Part shown: one piece after another, positions 41,275-49,645 of the stretch
Layout of the letters: every line of letters starts with the position of its first letter
Numbering within the stretch: the first letter of the stretch is position 1
DNA from: JAFGHJ01 sp964418485
GTDB taxonomy: Bacteria > Hydrothermota > UBA3072
Direction: 5' to 3'
DNA: 64,000 nt
Assembly: GCA_964418485.1 (NCBI GenBank)
Contig: CAYQMH010000001.1
Coordinates: 43,676 to 107,675 of the forward strand
The notes under the pieces: model-generated
What the model was told of the DNA's origin: nothing
Database searches by the model: none
What the model saw: only the letters and a program-made list of their open reading frames with translations
Program-made: the position numbers and the translations under genes

Positions 41275-41403
41275 GTCAGATATTGAAATGTGAAAAGGAA
41301 ACGTAGTCTCTAGTCTTCAGTCACCAGTCATTAGTCAAAGAAAACAAACAAAAAATCTTGTGATAATCTGTGTCAACAGGGTCAGACATTGAAATGTGAA
41401 AAG
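41275..41403. repeat. Direct repeat of a 23-bp word around a GACT/GTCA array
   Basis: GTCAGAYATTGAAATGTGAA occurs at 41275 and again at 41381. Between the copies lies AGTCTCTAGTCTTCAGTCAC and related words (41307-41340). Confidence 0.65.
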
Positions 41404-41524
41404 CTTTTGTGGATTCTTCGAATCCAAGTTAAATGGTTGAATAAAAAAACAGTTAAATTGTAACAACAAAATTACAATAACTACATGTCCTACATGTGAA
41501 AAAATTGGGTAGGGTTGGGTAAAA

Positions 41525-41600
41525 TAACCTAATATTTCTTTTTTTCTCCGTGTTTCTGTGTCTCCGTGTGATGATTTTTTTGGTGGTGGGTGGTGGTGGC
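41525..41600. repeat. Right-half word array ending at a promoter
   Basis: CTCCGTGTTTCTGTGTCTCC words, then GGTGGTGGGTGGTGGTGGC immediately followed by TTGACA (41601-41606) and, 16 nt on, TACATA, the likely hppA promoter. No other gene in 41265-41681. Confidence 0.6.
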
Positions 41601-41681
41601 TTGACAAGCATTGAAAATGTATTACATATAACGGAAAATTTGTCGTTTATCAATCCAATAATTCTAAAGGAGGGAAATGTT

Positions 41682-43829
41682 ATGGAAAATGTTTTCTGGT
41701 TAGTGCCCGGTATTTCGGTAATCGCACTGCTTTTCGCATGGTTCTTTTATTCGCAGATGATGAAGAAAGAAGAAGGAACTCCGAGGATGATCGAAATCGC
41801 TAATGCCGTAAGGGAGGGCGCTCTCAGTTATTTAAAAGTCCAGGACAGCGTTGTGGCGATTTTCCTTGTTGTAATGGCTATTCTTTTTGCTGTTCTTGCT
41901 TTCGGGCTTGGAGTACAATCTAAGTGGATTCCACTCGTTTTCTTACTTGGTGGTTTTCTTTCGGGGCTTTCGGGATTCCTGGGAATGAAAACCGCGACGA
42001 AGGCTGCAGTCAGAGTAACAAACGCTGCCAGGGATTCTCTGGGTTCCGCCTTAAGTATTGCTTTCAGGAGCGGTTCAGTTATGGGTCTTTCAGTTGTCGG
42101 TTCGTCTCTTCTCGGTATATCTATATTGTTCGCGATATTTTATTTTGGGTTGGGGTTGCCTCTTGTTGAGGTTACAAGTATTATGCTCGGATTCGGTATT
42201 GGCGCGAGTTTTGTTGCTCTTTTTGCCAGAGTGGGAGGAGGAATTTATACCAAAGCCGCCGATGTCGGAGCTGACCTGGTAGGTAAGGTTGAGGCTGGGA
42301 TTCCCGAAGATGATCCCAGAAATCCGGCGACTATCGCAGATAACGTCGGAGATAATGTCGGAGATGTTGCAGGCATGGGAGCTGATTTATATGAATCTTA
42401 TTCCGACGCGGTTGTAGCTACTATGGCTCTCGGGGTCGCGGCGGGTCTTGGAATAAATGGAGTTCTTGAGCCTCTGCTCATTGCCGGCGCGGGCATATTG
42501 TTTTCCATATTGGGAATTTTTCTCGTCCGGGCCGGAAAAGAAGCCACCCAGCACAGTCTTATTCAATCTCTTTCAAGAGGTATAAACTTTGCTATGATTG
42601 CGACGGGAATCCTTGCGATATTTGTAGTGAATTTTATTACACCGGATAAGATGGGGGTAATTGGTTCGATATTGGTGGGACTTGTAGCGGGTACGATTAT
42701 AGGAAAAGCAACGGAGTTTTACACATCTTCCGCTTTTTCTCCCGTTCGTAAGCTTTCTGCTTCGGCAAAGTCAGGACCTGCGACTTTGATAATCGACGGT
42801 TTAGCCCTGGGTCTCAATTCTACGGTTATTCCTGTTGTAACAGTAGCTGTATCTATAATACTCGCGTTTGCCTTCGCGGGAGGATTTAATAGTTTTATAA
42901 TGGGTTTGTACGGCGTTGGTCTCGCGGCTGTCGGTATGTTGTCGACTCTTGGTATTACTCTTGCTTCGGACGCGTATGGTCCGATTGCCGATAACGCGGG
43001 CGGGATAGCGGAGATGAGTGAATTAGGTAAGGAAGTCAGAATAAAAACAGATCAGCTTGACGCGCTCGGTAATACAACTGCCGCAACAGGTAAAGGTTTC
43101 GCGATAGGTTCTGCTGCTTTTACGGCGCTGGCTTTGATTGCGGCATATTTAACAGAAATTAAAATGGCTTTGACACGGCTTGGAGTAGAGGTTATTAATA
43201 TTGGGGAACGAGTTGTAAGTGTCAGTAGTGTTACTTTTCTGGAGCTCTCAGACTATTACAATTTAAGTCTTCTCAATCCGACTCTTCTTGCGAGTCTTTT
43301 GATTGGCGCGGTTATTACTTTTCTTTTCTGCGGTATGACTATGAGTTCCGTAGGGAAAACAGCCCAGTCGGTAATAGGTGAAGTTAGAGAGCAATTTAAG
43401 GATAAAGATATACTTGCCGGTAAGAAAAAACCCGATTATGCGCGAACGGTCGCCATCGTTACAAAGGCAGCACAGAAGCAGATGATAATTCCTTCGTTGA
43501 TAGCGATAATCTCTCCGATACTTATAGGTTGGGTTTTCGGAGTTTCGGGTGTTATTGGTTTTCTTGTGGGAGCTCTTGCCTCCGGATTCTCTATGGCTGT
43601 GTTTATGGCTAACGCGGGCGGAGCTTTTGATAACGCGAAGAAATATATAGAAGAAGGAGCGCACGGCGGAAAGGGTTCTGACACTCATAAGGCAGCGGTT
43701 ACGGGAGATACTTTAGGTGATCCGATGAAGGATACTTCCGGACCTTCACTTAATATTCTGATAAAACTGATGAGTATTCTTTCGGTAATCACAGCCGGTT
43801 TTGTTGTGGCCTTTAGCCTTTTTAAATAA
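41682..43829 (+). CDS. hppA: Membrane-bound proton/sodium-translocating pyrophosphatase, K+-stimulated type
   Basis: Sixteen-helix membrane pump, about 715 residues, that uses PPi hydrolysis to move H+ or Na+. ATG 41682 follows AAGGAGGG; the open frame extending upstream is in repeat DNA. Substrate and Mg-binding signatures: GGGIYTKAADVGADLVGKVE, EDDPRNPATIADNVGDNVGD, SDAYGPIADNAGGIAEM, and HKAAVTGDTLGDPMKDTSGP. The segment DALGNTTAATGKGFAIGSAA carries Ala where K+-independent enzymes have Lys (GNTTKA), so the K+-stimulated class is predicted. Ion specificity (Na+ versus H+) is not decided. It saves energy by recovering biosynthetic PPi. Confidence 0.95.
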   Translation: MENVFWLVPGISVIALLFAWFFYSQMMKKEEGTPRMIEIANAVREGALSYLKVQDSVVAIFLVVMAILFAVLAFGLGVQSKWIPLVFLLGGFLSGLSGFLGMKTATKAAVRVTNAARDSLGSALSIAFRSGSVMGLSVVGSSLLGISILFAIFYFGLGLPLVEVTSIMLGFGIGASFVALFARVGGGIYTKAADVGADLVGKVEAGIPEDDPRNPATIADNVGDNVGDVAGMGADLYESYSDAVVATMALGVAAGLGINGVLEPLLIAGAGILFSILGIFLVRAGKEATQHSLIQSLSRGINFAMIATGILAIFVVNFITPDKMGVIGSILVGLVAGTIIGKATEFYTSSAFSPVRKLSASAKSGPATLIIDGLALGLNSTVIPVVTVAVSIILAFAFAGGFNSFIMGLYGVGLAAVGMLSTLGITLASDAYGPIADNAGGIAEMSELGKEVRIKTDQLDALGNTTAATGKGFAIGSAAFTALALIAAYLTEIKMALTRLGVEVINIGERVVSVSSVTFLELSDYYNLSLLNPTLLASLLIGAVITFLFCGMTMSSVGKTAQSVIGEVREQFKDKDILAGKKKPDYARTVAIVTKAAQKQMIIPSLIAIISPILIGWVFGVSGVIGFLVGALASGFSMAVFMANAGGAFDNAKKYIEEGAHGGKGSDTHKAAVTGDTLGDPMKDTSGPSLNILIKLMSILSVITAGFVVAFSLFK

Positions 43830-43862
43830 TTAGGAAGATAAGCCGGAAGAAATTCTGCTATC

Positions 43863-43994
43863 CGCTAACCGCCGAGGCTGTGCCAAAACCCCCCTTTTCG
43901 CAAGTTGCAGAAAACTAAGTTCCTGTTTTTCAAAGGCTTATTTTTTAGAAATCCGTTAAATTTGGACTTTTGGCACAGCCTCAGCTGTCAGCGG
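43863..43994. mobile_element. Miniature palindromic element (109-bp core, longer imperfect arms)
   Basis: Perfect 15-bp terminal inverted repeats GAGGCTGTGCCAAAA (43874-43888) and TTTTGGCACAGCCTC (43968-43982). Pairing continues imperfectly outward (CCGCTAACCGCC against the complement of AGCTGTCAGCGG). No ORF. The rest of the gap to 44127 holds TTAGTGCATTCGTGGCG and TTTGCGTCTTTGTGTG words. Confidence 0.65.
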
Positions 43995-44127
43995 TCGTTT
44001 CTTAGTGCATTCGTGGCGAAGTTAAGATTTGGAGTTTTTTGGGTGGAAATTAGTTAAAAAAACAAAATAAAAATTGGTGTTTGTGTGGGGGGCTCTGCGT
44101 TCTTTGCGTCTTTGTGTGATAATTGTT

Positions 44128-44592
44128 ATGGATTGGAAAAAAGAATTAAAGGAATTTATAGATAATAAAACCGTAATTATGGGTATCGGCTCAACCTTAA
44201 GGTCCGATGACGGTGTGGGTGTTTTTATCGCAGAAAAACTTAAAAGTATAGGTGTTAGTAATGTGATTATCGCTCACCAGACCCCGGAACACTGGCTTGG
44301 ATTTCTAAGTAAACAGAGTTGCGAGAAGCTTTTAATAATAGATAGCGTTTTATTCGGAGGAAGAAAAGGAGAAATAAAAATTTTTGGTATTGAGGAAATA
44401 AGTGAACGATTCGGTCTTACTCATTCTTCGTCTCTACATCTTTTTTCTGATTTTGTCTCTCAGGAAGGCTCTGTGAAAGAAATAAGAATTCTTGCTATTA
44501 TGCCCGAAACTGTCGAGATAGGAGAGTCTTTATCTAAGGTAGTCGCGAGAAGTGCCGGGGAGATTATCAGTTTCTTTAAGAATCTTCAATAA
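44128..44592 (+). CDS. Hydrogenase maturation-type endopeptidase (HycI/HybD family)
   Basis: Nickel-dependent C-terminal processing protease for [NiFe] hydrogenase large subunits is the family role; 154 residues. The N-terminal signature IMGIGSTLRSDDGVGVFIAEKL is present, with the second metal-binding Asp in LLIIDSVLFGG and a candidate His in HSSSLHLF, plus LAIMPETVEIGESLS near the end. ATG 44128 gives the standard N terminus; upstream open frame is repeat DNA. No hydrogenase genes lie in the window, so its client is elsewhere. Its last 63 bp overlap, tail to tail, the HAD gene on the other strand. Confidence 0.85.
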   Translation: MDWKKELKEFIDNKTVIMGIGSTLRSDDGVGVFIAEKLKSIGVSNVIIAHQTPEHWLGFLSKQSCEKLLIIDSVLFGGRKGEIKIFGIEEISERFGLTHSSSLHLFSDFVSQEGSVKEIRILAIMPETVEIGESLSKVVARSAGEIISFFKNLQ

Positions 44593-45198
44593 ATCTTTCA
44601 TTTTGTGTATATTGTAGGTAGCTATCCCTATTTTTGAACTGTTAGGATCGAAGAAACAAGATTTTATACCTGATGCGTGAGCGGCTTCTATATCAAGGAT
44701 TCTATCTCCGACACCCAGAGTTTCTTCTTTTTTTAATTTGTATTTATCGATAATGTAGTTGAAGCTTGTTGGGTCAGGTTTAAGAGGGAAATTTGCGTCG
44801 AAAGTAACAATTTCAATAAAATATTTATTGAAGTCATTTCTCGTTAGAAATTCATTTAAACTTTCATATCCCCGGTGAGTTATAAGAAAATTTTCTCCAC
44901 GTGCCGAAACATATTCAAGTACTTCTTCTACTCCTTCGAATGGTTTGTCTTTAAAAGTCAATTCTCCGAAATATCTTTCTTTGTATTTTTCGGAAAATTC
45001 TTCCCTATCGATGTTAAACTCATCGGCGAGATTTTCTATACAAAAACTTATGGAAGCTTTCGCGAGGGAAAAAGCTTTTTCATAATCGTATTCAACCCCA
45101 TAGTCTTTCTTTAGAACATCGATAAAAGCCCGGGTTATATCGGGGTAAGTATCGAAAAGCGTTCCGTCGAAATCCCAGATGAGGTTTCTAAAACCCAT
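44530..45198 (-). CDS. HAD-superfamily hydrolase (phosphoglycolate phosphatase-like)
   Basis: Cytoplasmic phosphatase of unknown substrate, about 222 residues. Motif I nucleophile Asp in LIWDFDGTLFDTYPDI, motif II Thr in NFLITHRGYES, motif III Lys in FPLKPDPTSFNY, motif IV acidic pair in LGVGDRILDIEAAHASGIKS. The cap is the small helical type 1. Start at ATG 45198 (MGFRN); the frame extends upstream only through repeat DNA. It converges on and overlaps the preceding protease gene by 63 bp. Confidence 0.85.
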   Translation of the reverse strand: MGFRNLIWDFDGTLFDTYPDITRAFIDVLKKDYGVEYDYEKAFSLAKASISFCIENLADEFNIDREEFSEKYKERYFGELTFKDKPFEGVEEVLEYVSARGENFLITHRGYESLNEFLTRNDFNKYFIEIVTFDANFPLKPDPTSFNYIIDKYKLKKEETLGVGDRILDIEAAHASGIKSCFFDPNSSKIGIATYNIHKMKDLLKILKETDNLPGTSRDYLR

Positions 45199-45416
45199 GC
45201 CACATCTCACCAAAACCAAATGAACCACAAAGACCGCAGAGAACACAAAGTAAAACAACAAAAATCATTTTTTTGTTTAGCCCCTCCCCTAAATAGAAAT
45301 AACGAATTACACAAATAGCACAAATTGTTTTAAAAACAACACCGCAAAGAACGCAGATTTTGTAAAGTTGAATTTTCGTATAAAGAAAAGTTTTAATAGA
45401 ATTTTTAACTGCTAAA

Positions 45417-47141
45417 TTAGTTATCTGCATTTTGTATCTCATCTAATTCTTTTAGCAGTGATTCCAATTCTTTGTTTACTTCATTAAGTAGTTTTTTTAG
45501 CATTTTTTCTGAAAAATCAAATTTTATGCCTATTGCTTCGTAAAGTTCAGGTAGTGGTTTTGATCCGCCGAGAGATAGACCTTTTATATATTCATTAATT
45601 GTTCGCTGCGGATCTTTTTTGTAGTTTACCCATAACTGCAGTGCCCCAAGCTGTGCGAGGGCGTATTCAATATAATAAAAGGGATATCTAAATATATGTA
45701 TTATTCTAATCCAGCTGTATGAATTAGAAAAATCACTTCCGGTGTAATCTATATGTGGCAGGAATGTTTTAACCAAATCTTCCCATTTCTTGATTAGGGA
45801 TACTCTATTAACATTCTTTTCGGTGTAAAGCCAGTGCTGGAAAAGATCTACAATAGATATCCAGGAGAAAAGCGATAATATTCGCTCCAGATGACGGATT
45901 TTAGCACGCAGTATATCTTCTTTTTTCTCGTAAAATATATTCCAGTGATTCATTGTGATAAGTTCCATCGACATAGAAGCAACTTCGCAGATTTCAAGTG
46001 GAGGATGGTGGTATTCTTCTAAAGGTTGTTCGTTATAGGCGAACAGATGAAATGCGTGGCCGGACTCATGAAGTAAGGTCATAACGTCTTCATGTATACC
46101 TACTGAATTCATAAATATGAAGGGGAGTTCTGTCTCGGGAAGGTCTGACATATACCCTCCGGGAGCTTTCCCTTTACGGCTTTCGAGATCCATCATTTTG
46201 TTTTTTTTCATTAAGCTAACTTTTTCCCCCAGTTCCGGATGAATTCTTTTAAAAACTTCTATAGTTTTATTAAGAAGTTCTTTAGAGTTGGAAAAAGGCT
46301 GTAAGGTTTTTTTGCCGTAAATATCTGCGTATATATCCCAGGGTTTTACGCTGTTAATTCCTAATATCTTTTTCCGTCTTTCTATTATCGTATTTGCAAA
46401 GGGGATGATGGTTTTTTTAATGTTTTCATGGAATAAAAAACAATCATCAGGTGTATAATAAAAGCGTTCAAATTCTTCAAATTTATAATCTCTGTAGTTT
46501 TTGAAATTAGCGTTTTTGGAAATCTTGTTCCTGATTTTTATCTGTTTTTGAAAAATATTATAAATTTTGGCTACATCTTTTTTTCTCTCTTTCCAAAGAA
46601 CATTGTAAGCTTCTTTCCTTGTTTTTCTTTCCTGCTCTTCCATAAATTTAAACATTTGCTCGGAGGTATAATTTTTACCTCTGAAAGAAAACGTCATATT
46701 ACCCATTATTTCCGAATATTTATTTGCGAGTTCTTCCTCTTGTTTTTCCAATTCCACGTTTTCTTTTCTGAATAATTTATGATGATTTTTTAAATGCCGT
46801 ATATAAATTTTGTATTTGGGAGAGGAAAGAGGAAATTTCTTATTATTTTCCAGAATCTTTTCATGAATTTTAAATATGTATTCCTTAGATTTAGGTTCGA
46901 TTTTTGTTATGAAATTTATATATTCTTCCTGCATCTTTTTATTATTGGTATGACAGGTCGAATTGATGAATGCCCTGCTGCTTTTTTCAGAAAGTACTAT
47001 TTTCATTTCGTTTAAGTCGGCAATAAGTTTCTCTAGTTTCTTACGAGAGTCTATCTCTCTATCCAGAAGAGATTTGAACAGTTTCTCTAAGTTATCAAAA
47101 GATTGCCAGGATATACTCTCTGGAACAAATTTTCTTTTCAT
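45417..47141 (-). CDS. pepF: Oligoendopeptidase F-like zinc metallopeptidase (M3B family)
   Basis: Cytoplasmic zinc peptidase cleaving oligopeptides, 574 residues. The active site LLHESGHAFHLFAYNEQP (HExxH) is followed by the third ligand region PPLEICEVASMSMELI, as in M3B enzymes. The C-terminal YIEYALAQLGALQLW and GGSKPLPELYEAIGIKF are also typical of PepF. The N-terminal helical half is Lys/Glu-rich. It is monocistronic, with poor visible Shine-Dalgarno sequence before the ATG at 47141. Confidence 0.92.
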   Translation of the reverse strand: MKRKFVPESISWQSFDNLEKLFKSLLDREIDSRKKLEKLIADLNEMKIVLSEKSSRAFINSTCHTNNKKMQEEYINFITKIEPKSKEYIFKIHEKILENNKKFPLSSPKYKIYIRHLKNHHKLFRKENVELEKQEEELANKYSEIMGNMTFSFRGKNYTSEQMFKFMEEQERKTRKEAYNVLWKERKKDVAKIYNIFQKQIKIRNKISKNANFKNYRDYKFEEFERFYYTPDDCFLFHENIKKTIIPFANTIIERRKKILGINSVKPWDIYADIYGKKTLQPFSNSKELLNKTIEVFKRIHPELGEKVSLMKKNKMMDLESRKGKAPGGYMSDLPETELPFIFMNSVGIHEDVMTLLHESGHAFHLFAYNEQPLEEYHHPPLEICEVASMSMELITMNHWNIFYEKKEDILRAKIRHLERILSLFSWISIVDLFQHWLYTEKNVNRVSLIKKWEDLVKTFLPHIDYTGSDFSNSYSWIRIIHIFRYPFYYIEYALAQLGALQLWVNYKKDPQRTINEYIKGLSLGGSKPLPELYEAIGIKFDFSEKMLKKLLNEVNKELESLLKELDEIQNADN

Positions 47142-47239
47142 TGTTTTATATTCGATTTCTTTTTTTTCATTTACCCTTTTTGTAATTTATTCGTTTATAT
47201 GTTTTGTCAATGCTTTTTTGTTTCAAAGACTTTGAAACA

Positions 47240-47490
47240 AGTTGAATGGTTGAGATAAAAAAAATAATGCGCTCAATTTGTGTTCTCATGTGTATTATGG
47301 TTTCGGGTTTTGAGTTTCGTGTTTCGAGTTGAAAAATAAACAAAAAGGAGGGGTTGTGGGGTGTAGCTCTGTGCTCTCTGTATTTAAATTGGGGTAATGG
47401 GGTTGTGAGTAAACAAAATAAAAATCTCTGTGTCCTCTGTGGTTAATTGTTTTTGTTCTTTGTGCCTTTGTGTCTTTGTGGTTAAATACA
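47240..47490. repeat. Intergenic word-repeat array
   Basis: Within the gene-free 47142-47545: TTTCGGGTTTTGAGTTTCG, CTCTGTGCTCTCTGTATTT, CTCTGTGTCCTCTGTGG and CTTTGTGCCTTTGTGTC words, all in the right-half orientation before the plus-strand gene. Confidence 0.65.
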
Positions 47491-47545
47491 CTTGAAAAGT
47501 ATCGGCAATAAGTTAAATTTAACAAAAGGAACAAAAGGAGGGAAA

Positions 47546-49321
47546 ATGTACAGAACAATTATAATATTTTTAATATCCTTTGTTTTATTCGCAGAAGAGC
47601 CGGCTGTTTCTCCGCCTGTTTTATTGCAAGTCGAGGATTTTGGGGCTGTTAGCGATGATAAAATTTTGGATACAGAAGCTGTAAATAAGGCAATCGATTC
47701 CTGTTCTGCTCTTATTAACGGAACAGTTGTTTTTTCTAAGGGAACGTATCTATGCGGATCCATTCGTTTGAAAAGCAATGTGGCGCTTCAAGTCGAAAAA
47801 GAAGCGAAAATACAGGCTGCCCCAAAGGGCATTGGGGCTTTCGATCCTCCTGGAGATAATTTATGGTATAAGTATCAGGATTTCGGGCAGAGTCATTTCC
47901 ATAACGCTCTTGTTTGGGGAGATAGTGTTGAAAATATAACTATAAAAGGAGAAGGTGTAATAAGCGGAACCGCATCTCTTTATAGGAACTCCGGAACCGG
48001 AGAAGGCGATAAGGCTATTTCGCTTAAGTTATGCAAAAATGTTGAAATAAAGGATATACTTATCACCGACGGTGGATATTTGGCCATTCTGGCTACGAGA
48101 TGTGATAGTATAAATATACATGATGTGAAAGTAAAAACCGGGATGAATGGTATAAGCCTTGTAGGTAGTAATAATGTTGAGTTGAAAAATTGTGAAGTGG
48201 AAGCTGGCAATGATGGAATTTCACTTAAATCAGATTATTCTTTAGGTCGCAAGCTAAATAGTAAAGATATTGAAATAAATAGTTGTGTAATTTCCGCGGG
48301 TGGTAATGCCTTGCAGCTTGGTCCGGAAACGGTCGGTGATTTTAAAAATGTGCAGATTTTAAATATCACAATAGAAAGAGCTGGTAATGTGGGTATAAGT
48401 GTTACTTCAAGTCATGGGGCTGTAGTTGACGGGGTTAATATTCAAAATGTTACTATGGAGAGTGTTGCTGTTCCTTTCTTTATTAATCTATCTAAAATTA
48501 CAGGTGGATCTACTGATTCTCCCACCTTTGGTGATATTAGAAATCTCAGAATAAGTAATGTTGTTGTTAGAGATGCTTATGGCTACGGCAGTGGATGGGA
48601 TTTTGCCAGTACAATTATGGGGAAATCCGGCAGGATGCTTGAGAATATTGTTCTCGAAAACATGAGAATGACTTACAAAGGAGGAGATTTGTCTTACCTT
48701 GGATTACAGGAAGATCCTGCTAAAATAAATCTTCCTGAAATAGAAGATTACAGGGCGGAGAGATATGGTCTCAGGCCGGCTTACGGCCTCTATTGCCGCC
48801 ATATAAAGGACTTGAAAATACGAAATGTTTCCGTCGATTTCGAAGAAGAACACTCCAGACCGGCGATGATTTTGTCGGATATCGAAGGGGCGGTGATAAA
48901 TCGATTTTATGCGGAAAGGTCGGCTATCAGAAATTATGATATAATCTTAGATAATGTTAGTGATTTTATGATAACCGGAAGTCCCGGGGTAGTGTACATA
49001 GAGAAAGAGGATTTTGTTCCTTTAGATAGTTTTAATGTTTCCGCTTTGCCTAATCCTAATTCGCAAGAAGTAGCCGCAAAACTTGGGGCTGGTATCCCGC
49101 CGACTTTGCTTTCGGATTTACCTATTGAGGTGATTGAAAAAATAAAGAAAGAGCTTGGAATACCTCCTACGATGCTAAGGGTTTTAGTGGGCGGGCAGAT
49201 TGAAAAGGAAGAGAAAGGCGGAAAAGTTGTATATAATATCGAGGCCGAAAATACAAAAGGCGAAAAATACAGACTTAAAATTCAGAAAGACGGGAGCTTG
49301 TTGAGTAAGGAAAAAATTTAA
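47546..49321 (+). CDS. Secreted right-handed beta-helix protein, GH28-like
   Basis: Exported, about 591 residues; ATG 47546 after AAAGGAGGG gives MYRTIIIFLISFVLFAEEP as signal peptide. The start of the mature part (VEDFGAVSDDKILDTEAVNK, ALINGTVVFSKGTYLCGSI) is typical of GH28/pectate-lyase-3 proteins. The beta-helix rungs follow (VENITIKGEGVISGT, SINIHDVKVKTGMNGISLVG, KNCEVEAGNDGISLKS, ISAGGNALQLGPETVG). At the places where GH28 has NTD, DD, GHG and RIK, this protein reads MNG, ND, GGN and SVTS, so the standard polygalacturonase site appears lost. A small PepSY-like alpha/beta domain ends the protein (VVYNIEAENTKGEKYRLKI). It may act as a binding protein or use another chemistry. Confidence 0.72.
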   Translation: MYRTIIIFLISFVLFAEEPAVSPPVLLQVEDFGAVSDDKILDTEAVNKAIDSCSALINGTVVFSKGTYLCGSIRLKSNVALQVEKEAKIQAAPKGIGAFDPPGDNLWYKYQDFGQSHFHNALVWGDSVENITIKGEGVISGTASLYRNSGTGEGDKAISLKLCKNVEIKDILITDGGYLAILATRCDSINIHDVKVKTGMNGISLVGSNNVELKNCEVEAGNDGISLKSDYSLGRKLNSKDIEINSCVISAGGNALQLGPETVGDFKNVQILNITIERAGNVGISVTSSHGAVVDGVNIQNVTMESVAVPFFINLSKITGGSTDSPTFGDIRNLRISNVVVRDAYGYGSGWDFASTIMGKSGRMLENIVLENMRMTYKGGDLSYLGLQEDPAKINLPEIEDYRAERYGLRPAYGLYCRHIKDLKIRNVSVDFEEEHSRPAMILSDIEGAVINRFYAERSAIRNYDIILDNVSDFMITGSPGVVYIEKEDFVPLDSFNVSALPNPNSQEVAAKLGAGIPPTLLSDLPIEVIEKIKKELGIPPTMLRVLVGGQIEKEEKGGKVVYNIEAENTKGEKYRLKIQKDGSLLSKEKI

Positions 49322-49324
49322 AAA

Positions 49325-49600
49325 AATTACTAACCACAGAGACCACAGAGATTTTATTTTGTTAATACCTCCCGACTACCTCCCCGATTAAAACACGGAG
49401 AGCACAGAGTTTACACAACCCCACACTATAGTATTTTATCACAAAGAACACAGAGTTTTCATTTCTTTTTTTTCTCTTTGTTTTATTAATTGAGTGCGGT
49501 GATTGGGTTTTAAACAACAAAATTTATTTTTTCTCTGTGGTCTCTGTGTGTTTGTTCTTTTCTCTGTGTACTCTATGTTGAAGATTTGGGTCGTGGGGGG
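49325..49600. repeat. Complete palindromic intergenic array
   Basis: Starts ACCACAGAGACCACAGAG, then CCTCCCCGATTAAAACACGG, CACAAAGAACACAGAG, and returns with CTCTGTGGTCTCTGTGTG and CTCTGTGTACTC, ending in a G-rich word (CGTGGGGGGTG) that abuts TTGACA (49603-49608), the apgM -35. Confidence 0.7.
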
Positions 49601-49602
49601 TG

Positions 49603-49630
49603 TTGACAACATATTAATCCCATATAACTT
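49603..49630 (+). promoter_or_regulatory. apgM promoter
   Basis: TTGACA (49603-49608), 16-nt spacer, TAACTT (49625-49630). The ATG is at 49646 with no Shine-Dalgarno sequence, so the message would have a leader of about 10 nt or less. Confidence 0.5.
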
Positions 49631-49645
49631 GTAAATGGTAAAATC

